A stretch of DNA of 64,000 bases from JAJZQZ01 sp963790415 (GCA_963790415.1 CAWBOK010000001.1:372001-436000); one strand, 5' to 3'. Counted from the first letter of the stretch, positions 37,701 to 46,524 are shown. The notes: generated from the letters alone by a model not told the origin. Made by a program: numbers and translations.

Positions 37701-37972
37701 ACTACGGCAGGAAGATCTTGCAGGCCGCGAAGGTAGTGAACGCCCATCCCAACCTGCACGTGATCTACATGACCAATTTCAAGTGCGGGCCGGACTCGTA
37801 TATCAAGCACTTCGTCCGCAAGGCCACCGGCGACCAACCGTTCCTCACCTTGCAGTTCGACGAGCACACCAACGATGCCGGGGCCATGACCCGCTGCGAG
37901 GCCTACCTGGACAGCAAGGGGTTCCTCCGTTGGTGGGCCCGCGGCAAACAGGACGTCAAACAACCGGCGTGA
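34793..37972 (+). CDS. Acyl-CoA dehydratase activase, tandem BadF/BadG domains fused to DUF2229
   Basis: About 1059 residues from the ATG at 34793. Two ASKHA ATPase domains of the BadF/BadG/BcrA/HgdC type follow each other: IDIGCISLKMALVGE ... MGGETSKFIE ... NGDCAAGTGSFMDQQ, then LGVDIGSVSTNLVVID ... GGQDSKFISLKDG ... NEACAAGTGSFLEEQ. The cysteine within each CAAGTGSF motif ligates the [4Fe-4S] cluster between protomers in known activases. After a Cys-rich TCRGCSNECDI ... WGDKCSDR linker comes a DUF2229/HgdB-like domain (GIPRAMYTYERLPFWATFF). Known members couple ATP hydrolysis to low-potential electron transfer into dehydratases or reductases; the target here is unknown. The companion gene at 38163 is probably its partner. 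Confidence 0.87.
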   Translation: MGSLGIDIGCISLKMALVGEVGECEMFTAAAGDTGLFHHPPSGDVPGLLGDGRPFLVTSYRRIKGNPVEAARELLSDVLAAVSADAISGIRVTGSGGRLLSAGLGATVENEFKAIARAVGTLHPDIPTVFEMGGETSKFIELEVDRDTGRVGIADYQTNGDCAAGTGSFMDQQANRLLYDIEDVGDIVCGAGKAATVAGRCSVFAKSDMIHAQQKGYQPPEVLKGLCNAVIRNYRGTIAKGKSVGSKVAFIGGVAANRGAVDALREAFDLEEERLVVPDYYAWMGALGAALLEADATAGSGPMVVDLSGLGLGPTGDIPSADSLTMDRVILLRDRVRPYIFPHEDVIDAYLGVDIGSVSTNLVVIDTAGEVMKEIYMKTDGRPVEVVNKGLAEIWDEMGPRLNIRGVGTTGSGRELIGELMGADTVNDEITAHKTGATFIGRKLLGRVPDTIFEIGGQDSKFISLKDGVVVDFAMNEACAAGTGSFLEEQAEKLDIRIIDEFADLALSADAPVRLGERCTVFMERDVNSYLQRGATKPDVVAGLAYSIVYNYLNRLVGGRHIGETVYFQGGTAYNDSVAAAFSMILDREIIVPPHNGVMGAIGMALLAREKMAAIGTVSRFRGWDLEQVDYAIREFTCRGCSNECDIRQFTIGDEKTYWGDKCSDRYRKRAKVDKTPIVDDLVALRERLLFSYVTPEALARHGGQAVDGAEDSVSTGMDLSEEVGSGSAAPRGVVGIPRAMYTYERLPFWATFFKECGFDVLVSPESNKRIRELGVEHSVAEPCFPIRVAHGHVSDLFDHGADYVFLPNQLNEETDHPEIESHACPWGQTLPYVIKAAPHLEQYADRYLAPTVHFRRGAASVKGALRELVKPLGVKGKIADAAVDSAYQAQTEFRAALVHAGLEALRMLDEQNELGIVLIGRPYNLYDAGVNMDIPAKLRKYYGVNVIPMDFLPLWEVETRDVVPNMFWNYGRKILQAAKVVNAHPNLHVIYMTNFKCGPDSYIKHFVRKATGDQPFLTLQFDEHTNDAGAMTRCEAYLDSKGFLRWWARGKQDVKQPA

Positions 37973-37980
37973 GCACCGCC

Positions 37981-38147
37981 ATCAGGCTGTTGATGAATGA
38001 CGCTTCGCCGCTGGGCTGCGCTGGGTATGCGCAAGGCAAGGACGCAGGGAGCGGGCGTAGCAGCGCTACGGACGCGACTGAGGACGATGCATGGCGCCGC
38101 CCAGTGCTGTACGGTGGCCGAGGTCTCGTTCTTCAACAGCCTTCTAG
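37981..38147 (+). repeat. Full copy C of the dispersed palindromic element
   Basis: Same orientation as copy A. The ends are ATCAGGCTGTTGATGAA and TTCTTCAACAGCCTTCTAG. It shares GACGCTTCGCC, AAGGACGCAGGGAGCG and CGTAGCAGCGCTACG with copies A and B. It separates the activase gene from its partner, with the right-end CTAG 16 bp before the partner's start. Confidence 0.9.
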
Positions 38148-38162
38148 CCGAGGGAGACACGT

Positions 38163-39530
38163 GTGAGCACTGACACAGCCACCAAGGGCAACGGGCACGG
38201 ATCTCGCGAAGACGCTGAGGACGCCCTGCGACGTCTCCCCCGCCCCGTAGCCGCTCGGAGCGCCGACAGCAGCCCCATGGTGACGGCCGAGATGGACATG
38301 GCGGGACGCACCCTGTATCTGCCCCGCATGCCGTTCGGAGGTTCGCGCCTGCTGGCCGCGGCCTTCCACTCCATCGGTTTCGACGCTCGGGTCATAGCCG
38401 AGTCCGACGCCCGCACGCTGGAGTTGGGGAGCAAGTACACATCGGGCGACGAATGCTACCCCCAGAAGGTCGTCATGGGCGACTTCATGAAGCTGATCGA
38501 GGACGAGCACCTCGACCCCAAGACGCTGGCCTTCATGATCCCCACGGCGAACGGCCCCTGCCGCTTCGGGCAGTACGCGTCGCTGCAACGCGTGGTGCTC
38601 GACGAAGCCGGGTTCGACGACGTTCTGATCGTCTCGCTCACCTCCGCCGACGGCTACGCGGGCATCGGAGAGCACGCGCGGGAGCTGATCCGCACCGGCT
38701 GGCGCGCGGTCGTGGCGAACGACATCCTGATGAAGCTGTTGTTGAAGACCAGGCCATACGAGGTCACCCCCGGCGACACCGATGCCGTGTATCTGGAAGG
38801 GTTGGAGACGGTGGCCGCCACGCTGGCGCGCCCCAACGTGGCCACCAAAGAGAAGCTTGCCGACATCAAGGCAGCTCTGGGCCGGGTCAAGGGGGCATTC
38901 CTGTCCATCCCGGTGCGCGACGAAGACCGGCCCCTCATCGGTGTGGTGGGCGAGATCTTCTGCCGCCTCAACACCTTCTCCAACGAGGAGCTGATCCGGC
39001 ATATCGAGGCCCAAGGCGGGGAATGCTGGCTGGCGGGTGTGGGCGAATGGCTCTGGTATACCAACGAGGAGCAGTTCCGCCGCTACCGGGAGGAGAAGCG
39101 CCGCGCCAGCAAGGACTGGATCAAGACGTACCTGACCAAACGCATCCAGCTGAGCGACGAACACGCGCTCATGGAAGACTTCCACGAGGTGTTCCACGGC
39201 TACGAGGAACCGCACGTCACCGAGATCATGGAGATGGCCCGACCGTATCTGCCTCAGAGCGGCTCCATGGGCGAGATGGTGCTCTCGACCGGCGGCACCA
39301 TCTTCTTCCACGGCAAGGGCGCCGACGGCATCGTCGACATCTCACCGTTCACCTGCATGAACGGCATCATCACCGAGGCCATCTACCCGAAGGTCAGCCG
39401 GGAGCACGACAACATCCCCATCCGGGTCTTCTACTTCGACGGCACCCAGAGCGACCTAGAGCGCGACGTGGGCATCTTCCTGGAACTAGCCGCGACCTAC
39501 AAACGACGCAAGAAGGTGGTGCGAACGTGA
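38163..39530 (+). CDS. 2-hydroxyacyl-CoA dehydratase-like (DUF2229-associated) protein
   Basis: A 455-residue protein paired with the upstream activase. It begins with a low-complexity ~45 residues, then MAGRTLYLPRMPFGGSRLLAAAF. Possible cluster cysteines lie in TSGDECYPQKVVMGDFM, NGPCRFGQY and ISPFTCMNGII, the spacing seen in the HgdB/DUF2229 partners of long activases. I infer that it receives ATP-driven electrons from the 34793 product to reduce an unknown substrate. It overlaps the following DUF2177 gene by 4 nt. Confidence 0.8.
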   Translation: MSTDTATKGNGHGSREDAEDALRRLPRPVAARSADSSPMVTAEMDMAGRTLYLPRMPFGGSRLLAAAFHSIGFDARVIAESDARTLELGSKYTSGDECYPQKVVMGDFMKLIEDEHLDPKTLAFMIPTANGPCRFGQYASLQRVVLDEAGFDDVLIVSLTSADGYAGIGEHARELIRTGWRAVVANDILMKLLLKTRPYEVTPGDTDAVYLEGLETVAATLARPNVATKEKLADIKAALGRVKGAFLSIPVRDEDRPLIGVVGEIFCRLNTFSNEELIRHIEAQGGECWLAGVGEWLWYTNEEQFRRYREEKRRASKDWIKTYLTKRIQLSDEHALMEDFHEVFHGYEEPHVTEIMEMARPYLPQSGSMGEMVLSTGGTIFFHGKGADGIVDISPFTCMNGIITEAIYPKVSREHDNIPIRVFYFDGTQSDLERDVGIFLELAATYKRRKKVVRT

Positions 39531-39925
39531 AGTACCTTCTGCTCTATGTGTTGAGTTTCGTCGCCTTCATGGCCATCGACATGATCTGGCTGGGAACCAT
39601 GACGTCCCGCTTCTACCGGCCGCAACTGGCCGAGATGCTGCGACCGTCGCCGAACTGGATCGTCGCCGTATGCTTCTATCTCGCCTACGTGGTGGGCGTA
39701 CTGGTGCTGGCATCGCTGCCCGGCCACGACTCGGGCGAGGTTTGGCGGGCGACCCTCTACGGCGCTCTCCTCGGTTTCGTGGCCTACGGCACCTACGACC
39801 TCACCAACCTCTCGACCATCAAAGGCTTCCCGGCCGTGGTGGCGGTGGTTGACCTCATCTGGGGTACGGTCCTCACGGCGGCCACGGCTACGATCGGCTA
39901 CTACCTGGCAGGCCGACTGCTCTAG
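39527..39925 (+). CDS. DUF2177 family membrane protein
   Basis: A 132-residue protein with four hydrophobic segments (start LLLYVLSFVAFMAIDMIWLG). The motif FMAIDMIWLGTM...FYRPQL and AYGTYDLTNLSTIKGF are hallmarks of the DUF2177 family, of unknown function. The GTG start lies inside the preceding stop (GTGA), and the frame upstream belongs to no real gene. Confidence 0.85.
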   Translation: MKYLLLYVLSFVAFMAIDMIWLGTMTSRFYRPQLAEMLRPSPNWIVAVCFYLAYVVGVLVLASLPGHDSGEVWRATLYGALLGFVAYGTYDLTNLSTIKGFPAVVAVVDLIWGTVLTAATATIGYYLAGRLL

Positions 39926-39982
39926 GAGGCCGGCCGCCCGCTGATCGCAACCTGCACACGCTGAGAGAGAGGGACGAGGCCC

Positions 39983-42583
39983 ATGTTCGCACGCCTGGGT
40001 AGGCTGGCCACGCGCTATCGCTGGCCGCTGGTGATCGGATGGGTCGCCGTCGCCGCCCTCGTCACCCTGGTAGCCCCGAATATCAACTCGGTGGCGGTGA
40101 ACGACCAGCGGGCCTTCCTACCCTCCGCTGCGCCCAGTCTCGATGCGATCGAGACCGTCAAGCGTTACTTCCCGGACAAGATCGCACCTTCCAGCGCCGT
40201 GCTGGTGATCGACGCCGGCAAAGGCAACCGGGCCGATGCGGGCCAGGCGAAGCAGTTCATCGCCGATACCACGACCTGGCTCCAGGGGCCGGACAAACCG
40301 CAGGTGATCGACCAGGCGCTCTCGCCCACCAGCGCCGACGAGCAGACGGCCAAAGCGCTGATCAGCTCCGACGGTCAGGTGGGGCTGATCGTGGTGAGGT
40401 TCAGCAGCGTGGGCACTGAAGACGTGACCAGGCAGGCCATCGCCGCCATCCAGGACCGCTTGGCCAAAGCTCCGGCCGGGGTCTCCGCGGCCATCACAGG
40501 TGACGCGGCCATCATAGGCGCCTACGACGAAGCCACCCGCAAGAGCATGGACTCCACCACGGGGATCACCATCCTTCTGGTGATCGTCATCCTCCTGCTT
40601 GTCTACCGGTCGCCGGTGAGTCCGATCATCCCCCTGCTCACCATAAGCCTGGCCTATCTGATCTCCCGCGGGGTGGTGGCACTGCTGGCCGACTCGGTGA
40701 TGACCGTGTCGGGCTATACCAACATCTTCCTCATCGTGATCCTCTTCGGAGCCGGGACGGACTACTGTCTCTTCCTGATCAGCCGTTTCCGAGAAGAGCT
40801 GGCGGACACCCACGCTACAGAAGTCGCCGTCGAACGGACCGTGAGCAGCGTCGGCGAGACGATCGCCTCGAGTGCCGGCACCGTGGTCGTGGGCCTCTCC
40901 ACCATGGCTCTGGCCGAACTCGGGCTCTTCAACACCACTGGGCCGAGCGTGGCCGTGGGCGTCGTCATCGCACTCCTGGCCGGCCTCACCTTCACGCCCG
41001 CCCTCCTCTCCATCCTGGGCGAGCGCACCTTCTGGCCGCGGAAGGCGCGCCACATGGGCGAGGGGCGCTTCTGGCACGCGTGGGCGGGCAGGGTCACGTC
41101 GCGGCCGCTGATCCCCCTCGTGGGCACGCTGGCGGTGCTGGTTCCCTTGGCTGTCTACGGCCAGGGACAGACCCGCGACTTCGACCTACTCCAGGATCTG
41201 CCCACCACCATGGATGCCCACCGGGGCTTCGACACCCTGGCCGCCCACCTCGGCGCCGGGACCATGCAACCGCTCACCCTGGTGGTGACCGACCCCAAGG
41301 GTTTCGGCACCGCCGACGGATTGGCGCGCTTGGAACAGATCCAGGCGAGGGTGCAGGCCGTCGCCGAGGTGGACGCGGTCCGTAGCCTCACCGGGTCGCT
41401 GCGGGAGGGCCGGACCCTATCGGTGGACAAGCAGCTCACCGACCAGATCAAAGGCATACGCGACGGCATCGTTCAGCTGCAGGCAGCACTGGGTTCCTCG
41501 GGGGGCGCCGGCTCGGCCGGCACCCAACTCGACCCGAAGGTGATCCAGCAGGCCGCAGGCGGGCTGCTGGATCTCTTCTCGTACCTGCAGCAGCTGGGAC
41601 GCGAGTATCCCCAGGTCCAGGCCGACCCCGGCTATCAACAGGCGATGAAGGCACTCGCCGGTCTCGCCCAAAAGGCAGGGGTTGCGGACGGGGCAACCGG
41701 CGGGGCAACCGCGGCATCCGGGCCCGTCGACCCCGAACTGTTGGCCGCCTTGCCCGCGGGGCTCGAACAGGTGGCCGCCGGCCTTGAACAGCTGCAAAAG
41801 TCCTTCGCCGCCCAACCCGACGCCCTCATGCTGCCCGCGACGTATCTTGCCACCAACGAGGGCCTGCGCGCCCTCAAGACGTCCTACCTCTCGGCGGACG
41901 GCACGGCGGCGCGCCTGCAGGTGGTTCTCAAGGCGAGCCCATACGCCCCCGAGTCCCTCGCCGCCGTCGAGCACCTCCGAACCGCCGTGAACCAGGGCGG
42001 TGCCACCGGCGTGGTAGAAGGAAGCTCCGCCATCGTGGCCGATCTGCAGGCCTCGTCGAACCGGGACATGGTGCGGGTGGTGATCTGGGTGCTGGCCGGG
42101 GTCTTCGTGGTCCTGGTGCTCTTGCTGCGGGCGCTCGTTGCGCCCTTGTATCTGATCCTCACGATCCTGCTCTCCTACGGCGCGACACTCGGCATCGTGC
42201 GGCTGGTCTTCCAGAACATCCTGGGAAGCAGCGGCGTCACATGGTGGGTGCCCATCTTCATGTTCGTGATGCTGGTGGCTCTGGGGATGGACTACAACAT
42301 CTTCCTCATGGGCCGCGTGAAGGAGGAAGTAGCCACGAGCGGCAACCGCGAGGGAGTCCGCGTCGCCGTCGCGCGGACCGGGGGTATCATCACCTCGGCC
42401 GGCATCATCATGGCGGGCACGTTCGCGGCCATGATGAGCGCCAGCATCCTGGGACTCGTGCAGGTGGGATTCGCGGTCGCGGTGGGTATCTTGCTCGACA
42501 CCTTCGTGGTGCGCACCGCACTCGTGCCGGCCATCGCCGTACTGCTAGGGAGATGGAGTTGGTGGCCGCGAAAGCAGCAGTGA
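39983..42583 (+). CDS. MmpL/RND family exporter
   Basis: An 866-residue RND superfamily transporter of the MmpL type. TM1 is near residue 18, followed by a large periplasmic loop, then TM2-6 including ILFGAGTDYCLFLISRFREEL (the GxxxD-Y motif of the proton relay). A second periplasmic loop (~residues 400-680, Ala/Gln-rich and probably coiled coil) and TM7-12 follow, with VMLVALGMDYNIFLMGRVKEEV as the second relay motif. MmpL proteins export lipids or siderophores in actinobacteria. It is not obviously linked to the neighbours; given the sphingolipid-like genes elsewhere, a lipid substrate is conceivable but unproven. Confidence 0.9.
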   Translation: MFARLGRLATRYRWPLVIGWVAVAALVTLVAPNINSVAVNDQRAFLPSAAPSLDAIETVKRYFPDKIAPSSAVLVIDAGKGNRADAGQAKQFIADTTTWLQGPDKPQVIDQALSPTSADEQTAKALISSDGQVGLIVVRFSSVGTEDVTRQAIAAIQDRLAKAPAGVSAAITGDAAIIGAYDEATRKSMDSTTGITILLVIVILLLVYRSPVSPIIPLLTISLAYLISRGVVALLADSVMTVSGYTNIFLIVILFGAGTDYCLFLISRFREELADTHATEVAVERTVSSVGETIASSAGTVVVGLSTMALAELGLFNTTGPSVAVGVVIALLAGLTFTPALLSILGERTFWPRKARHMGEGRFWHAWAGRVTSRPLIPLVGTLAVLVPLAVYGQGQTRDFDLLQDLPTTMDAHRGFDTLAAHLGAGTMQPLTLVVTDPKGFGTADGLARLEQIQARVQAVAEVDAVRSLTGSLREGRTLSVDKQLTDQIKGIRDGIVQLQAALGSSGGAGSAGTQLDPKVIQQAAGGLLDLFSYLQQLGREYPQVQADPGYQQAMKALAGLAQKAGVADGATGGATAASGPVDPELLAALPAGLEQVAAGLEQLQKSFAAQPDALMLPATYLATNEGLRALKTSYLSADGTAARLQVVLKASPYAPESLAAVEHLRTAVNQGGATGVVEGSSAIVADLQASSNRDMVRVVIWVLAGVFVVLVLLLRALVAPLYLILTILLSYGATLGIVRLVFQNILGSSGVTWWVPIFMFVMLVALGMDYNIFLMGRVKEEVATSGNREGVRVAVARTGGIITSAGIIMAGTFAAMMSASILGLVQVGFAVAVGILLDTFVVRTALVPAIAVLLGRWSWWPRKQQ

Positions 42584-42679
42584 GGCCACACTGAGGCGAG
42601 GCCGCGCTGAGGTCCCACCGCCCGGGGTCACAGCCGCGAGACGTGCCCCTGTCGGGCTACGACACGGCGACCACCCGGC

Positions 42680-43342
42680 TCAAGCCTGGGCCGTCACCGG
42701 GGTATCACGTGCCTCCGAACCGGCGGAGAGCACCCGACGGCAGATGTCCACACCCTGTACGTAGTCGTCCGCCCAAAAATCCGCGCCGACGTACTCTCGG
42801 ATCGACTCGCTCACGTGTCCACCGATGACTACCGCCGTGGAGTAGCGCAGCCCTGCCTCCCCCAGCAGGGAGATGGTGCGGCGCATGGAGCTGTAGCAGG
42901 TGCTCACCAGCCCCGACAGGCATACGATGGGCGCTCGAGTGCTCCGCACCGCCTCGACGAACTCGTGAGGCGAGACGTTGCCACCCAGATCGACGATGCG
43001 AAGCCCGTTGTAGCGCATGAAGGCGATGGTGACGTTCTTGCCTATCTCGTGAATGTCTCCCTCCACGGTGCCGAAGACAATGGGCGCGAAGCGGAGATCG
43101 GGCTTCACCGGGGCGACCTCGATCAGCATGTCCAGCACACGCCGAAAGATCTGCGCGGCCATGAGAAGATCGGCAAGAAAGAGCCGCCCGGCGCTGTATT
43201 CGCGACCCACCCGTTCGAGTCCCTCCCGGGTGAGCGCCAAGATCTCCGTGGCGGATTGCCCCTGCGCCAGTTCCCGTTCCACGACGCCAAGGACCCGCTC
43301 TTCATCGAGCCGAGCCATCGCCACGACGAGGAGGTGACTCAT
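42680..43342 (-). CDS. Corrinoid (cobalamin-binding) methyl carrier protein
   Basis: About 220 residues. A helical cap region (LAQGQSATEILALTREGLE) precedes the B12-binding Rossmann domain with GDIHEIGKNV (DxHxxG, lower axial His), VCLSGL and VIGGH. It matches MtbC/MtgC-type corrinoid proteins that carry the methyl group between MttB-type and folate methyltransferases. The start at 43342 (MSHLLVV) has only a weak upstream site; the ATG at 43318 is an alternative. It is the last gene of the minus-strand run that begins with the MttB homologue at 50287. Confidence 0.87.
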   Translation of the reverse strand: MSHLLVVAMARLDEERVLGVVERELAQGQSATEILALTREGLERVGREYSAGRLFLADLLMAAQIFRRVLDMLIEVAPVKPDLRFAPIVFGTVEGDIHEIGKNVTIAFMRYNGLRIVDLGGNVSPHEFVEAVRSTRAPIVCLSGLVSTCYSSMRRTISLLGEAGLRYSTAVVIGGHVSESIREYVGADFWADDYVQGVDICRRVLSAGSEARDTPVTAQA

Positions 43343-43373
43343 GCGTAGGTCGCTACCCCTGCGGACCCGAGAC

Positions 43374-44111
43374 TTACACACGGTTCCAAAAGGGGTCGGA
43401 CTCAGCGGTCAAACGATACTCTTCGGGAAGGCAGTAGGTTCTGCCCCATCCCAGCATGGTGTCGTCCTGATCAAGCACGGACTGCTCGAGCACCATGCAG
43501 ACACCGGGCTCATCCAGCCGCAACTCTGCTGCAGCCTCGGCGGAGGCCTTGCCCGCGTACATCGTCATGCGGACCTTTACCAGATGCGTCTCGCACGAGA
43601 GGGCTACCACAGCGGGAAAGGCCGCATAGCGTATCTCTTGCTCCACCAGGGGGCGGCCCTTCACGTAGGGCAGATACTTCTGCTCGAAGGCGACGGCCTT
43701 GGCGCCCAAGTGCGAAAGCCTGCGAAACTCCACGACCTTAGCTGCCTTGGCAAGCGAGAGACGTTCGGCGACCTCAGCGTCCGCGGCGATAACCTCCACC
43801 CCGACGAGTTCCGGCTCCAAGCGACGACCATCACCGAGGACACCCTCGCGGAACTCCAGAGCGATCCGGTCGAGCCGCGGCGTCGAGACGAAGCTGCCCT
43901 TCCCCGGGACGGACCGAATGTAGTCTGCCTCACCCAGAAGGTTGAGACCCTGCCGCACCGTCATGCGGCTGATGCCGTAACGGACACACAGTTGAGACTC
44001 AGAAGGGATCACGTCGCCCGGCCGCAGTCTTCCCGCCTCGATCTCACGGCTGAGATCATCGGCCACTTGATAGTAGGCAGGTACGAACGAACGCTTCACC
44101 TTGACCGCCAC
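43374..44111 (-). CDS. GntR/HutC family transcriptional regulator
   Basis: About 245 residues from the GTG at 44111, which has GGGGGAACGAAG upstream; the frame is open further up to 44201. The N-terminal winged helix includes IPSESQLCVRYGISRMTVRQ, followed by a UTRA ligand-binding domain. HutC-subfamily members sense urocanate or other small effectors. Its place within an operon carrying HutI and FtcD suggests it controls this histidine/methyl catabolism locus, perhaps via the palindrome at 50334-50350, but no direct evidence links them. Confidence 0.85.
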   Translation of the reverse strand: MAVKVKRSFVPAYYQVADDLSREIEAGRLRPGDVIPSESQLCVRYGISRMTVRQGLNLLGEADYIRSVPGKGSFVSTPRLDRIALEFREGVLGDGRRLEPELVGVEVIAADAEVAERLSLAKAAKVVEFRRLSHLGAKAVAFEQKYLPYVKGRPLVEQEIRYAAFPAVVALSCETHLVKVRMTMYAGKASAEAAAELRLDEPGVCMVLEQSVLDQDDTMLGWGRTYCLPEEYRLTAESDPFWNRV

Positions 44112-44197
44112 CTTCGTTCCCCCACACACGCGAGGCGCCCCTAAAGCGCCCATCATTAGATACTTCTCATCCAAGCTAGCGAGATAGTGCCGCCGTG

Positions 44198-44827
44198 TCA
44201 AGCCTCCAGGCGATCGGCGACTCCCTCGTCGACCGCGCGCACGACCTCTTCGGCCGCCAGGCGCAGGAGCGCCGCCTCGGCCGCTGTGGCCGCACAGAAC
44301 GCTTGGTCACTCAGGCTGTCAAGGTTCACTTCCACGTTGTAGAGTGCACCCACGAGGCCCGCAAAGGCCATCTGGGCCCCCACGCCGGCGTCGGTGACCG
44401 CCTGAGCGTGACCCAGACTCGCGGCCGCCGCGCACCGGTGTAGCACCTCTCCGCACAGGCGGGCGGTCTCGAGCGGCACTTCGGTGGCGACGCGACTAGC
44501 TGCTTCGATAGCCGCGGCGCGACCCGCCCGCTCCGCGTCGCTCTGTTTCGGCAGACGCATGGCCGCAAGCACTCCCTCATAGGACGCGGCATCCTGGTCG
44601 AAAGCCGCCGTCAGAGAGACCTGCAGGCGGTCGAGGTCGCCGATCAGGTCGTCCAATCGCTCCTCGGAGAGGTTCGATGAGCCCTTCGCCTGGGTCAGAC
44701 GCCACACCATGGCGCCCAGCGCGGCGCCCATGGCCCCGGCCAAAGCCGAGACGCTCCCACCCCCGGGGGTGGGAGCCTTCGAGGCGATCTGCTGCAGCAG
44801 TGTGTCGACGCCGTGTTCCATTCTCAC
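44198..44827 (-). CDS. fchA: Cyclodeaminase/cyclohydrolase (FchA-like)
   Basis: About 209 residues of the formiminotransferase-cyclodeaminase C-domain type: PTPGGGSVSALAGAMGAALGAMV near residue 20, an all-helical fold. It would convert 5-formimino-H4folate to 5,10-methenyl-H4folate and ammonia (or hydrolyse methenyl-H4folate). It complements the FtcD gene two positions upstream, which lacks this domain. The GTG at 44827 overlaps the previous stop (GTGA); an ATG at 44821 is also possible. Confidence 0.88.
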   Translation of the reverse strand: MRMEHGVDTLLQQIASKAPTPGGGSVSALAGAMGAALGAMVWRLTQAKGSSNLSEERLDDLIGDLDRLQVSLTAAFDQDAASYEGVLAAMRLPKQSDAERAGRAAAIEAASRVATEVPLETARLCGEVLHRCAAAASLGHAQAVTDAGVGAQMAFAGLVGALYNVEVNLDSLSDQAFCAATAAEAALLRLAAEEVVRAVDEGVADRLEA

Positions 44828-45624
44828 GCCACGATCTGTCCGGCGCGGACGCCGTCGAGGTAGCCTGTGCAGTACTCGTCGTTGCCCAACAACATGTCGG
44901 TGGTCTTGACCACGGCCATGATGGCGTCGTCGAGCGGGTCGAGGATGGCGCCGTCGAGGCCCGCGCCCATCAACAGAGCCAGGAACGCGCGATTGACGAT
45001 CTTGCGTTGCGGGAGCCCGAAAGAGATATTCGAGAGCCCACAGGTGAAGTGGATGCCGGGTAGATCGGCGGCGATCCGCCGCACCGCCTCGAGGGTCATC
45101 AGGCCCTTCGTCTGGTCGGTGCTGATGGGCTGGATCAGCGGGTCGACGTAGATGCGATCACGCGGAATGCCGGCCCTCTCGAGTCCGCCGGCGAGCTCTA
45201 CCGCGCGGGCGACGACGTCGTCGGCGCCGAGAGGTAGGCCGGTGTCGTCCATGCAGAGGGCGATCACCGAGACGTCTTTGCCCTTCAGGAAGGGCAGCAT
45301 GGTCTCGTGGCGCTCGCTCTCCAAACTGATGGAGTTGATCATGGGCTGCGCGGCGACCAAACCGTAGGCCATCTCGAGCACGGCGGGATCGGGGCTGTCC
45401 AGGCACAGCGGGATGTCTGCCACCGGTTGGATCACCTCGAGCAGCCACTTCATATCCTCAGCCTCGTGCCCGATGCGCGCCCCGGCGTTGACGTCGATGT
45501 ACGTGGCGCCGCAGGCCTGCTGCTTCTTCACGTCGTCCTGGATGTAGTCGATGTCGCGCTTCTCGACCGCCTCGCGCACCGCGGGGCGGGACGTATTGAT
45601 GCGTTCTCCGATGACTACGAACAT
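44824..45624 (-). CDS. Methyl-H4folate:corrinoid methyltransferase-like protein (MtgA/AcsE type)
   Basis: A 266-residue pterin-binding TIM-barrel protein. It begins MFVVIGERINTSRPAV, the typical opening of AcsE/MetH pterin-binding domains. Other conserved parts are ATYIDVNAG, PLCLDSPDP, LSNISFGLP and an acidic DDT loop. In glycine-betaine systems MtgA passes the methyl group from the corrinoid protein to H4folate. Here it sits with a corrinoid protein and MttB homologues, so the same role is inferred. The start has GAGGAGGC upstream and overlaps the end of FtcD by 10 nt. Confidence 0.88.
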   Translation of the reverse strand: MFVVIGERINTSRPAVREAVEKRDIDYIQDDVKKQQACGATYIDVNAGARIGHEAEDMKWLLEVIQPVADIPLCLDSPDPAVLEMAYGLVAAQPMINSISLESERHETMLPFLKGKDVSVIALCMDDTGLPLGADDVVARAVELAGGLERAGIPRDRIYVDPLIQPISTDQTKGLMTLEAVRRIAADLPGIHFTCGLSNISFGLPQRKIVNRAFLALLMGAGLDGAILDPLDDAIMAVVKTTDMLLGNDEYCTGYLDGVRAGQIVA

Positions 45625-46524
45625 GCTGCCTCCTCGCCCAACAGATGGGTCTCGATGATCTGGTCGGCGGTGAAGTCGTGGATCTGCAGGTAGTGGCGGA
45701 TGGTCTCCTCGAAGGCCGCCAAAGGGGCCAGGCCGACGAGTTCGCATCCCGTGATGGAAACGCCGTGGCGGGCCGCCTCGAAGCGGATGGTCTCCACCAC
45801 CCGATGGATGGGTGTCTCCCGGTAGTTGACCAGGTTCATGGAGACCTGCACCTGTCCCTGATCCTCAAGCGCGAGACCCATCGCCTTGACATGCCGATAG
45901 CCACCGCGGGCGTTGCGCACCGCGTCGGCGATGCGCTTGGCCACCGCCAGGTCGCTCGTGCCCAAGTTGACGTTAAAAGCGACGAGCGGGAAACGGACGC
46001 CGACCACCGTGGCCCCCGAACGGGCGTTGAACGTGCCCGGCCCGGCGTCGGGCTCCCAGCCGGGCGCAGCCATCTTCTCGGCCAAGCCTTCGTATTCTCC
46101 TTTGCGGACGTCGGCCAGGTTACGGCGCTCGAGCCGCGTGGCGGCGTCCTCGTAGAAGTAGACCGGCACCCCGAGGGCACCGATGGCCTCGCCCAAGACG
46201 TGCGCGTAGGAGACGGCCTCCTCTGTGGCGAGCTCCCCCAGGGGTATGAAGGGGACCACGTCCACCGCGCCCATGCGCGGGTGACCTCCATGGTGCGTGC
46301 TCATGTCGATCTCGACGTAGGCCCGTTCGCAGAGCGCCAGGGTGGCCTCGACCACCTTCCGCGGCTCGCCCAAATAGGTGATGACCGAGCGATTGTGGAC
46401 GGCAGTCTGAGGAATAGTCGAGGAGCGTCACCCCCGGAAACGAGCGCACGGCCTCGACGATCCGTTCCACCTTCTCCAGATCACGCCCCTCGCTGATGTT
46501 GGGGACGCACTCCATCGACTTCAT
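45615..46524 (-). CDS. ftcD: Glutamate formimidoyltransferase, one frameshift
   Basis: About 302 residues of the formiminotransferase domains only. The N-terminus MKSMECVPNISEGRDLEKVE starts at 46524. The substrate site includes STHHGGHPRMGAVDVVPFIP, and the C-domain VSMNLVNYRETPIHRVVE. It transfers the formimino group of formiminoglutamate to H4folate. The frame shifts +1 near 46405-46420 (between LLDYSSD and AVHNRSVITYLGEP); the length is 3n+1. Its start overlaps the HutI stop by 4 nt. Confidence 0.9.
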
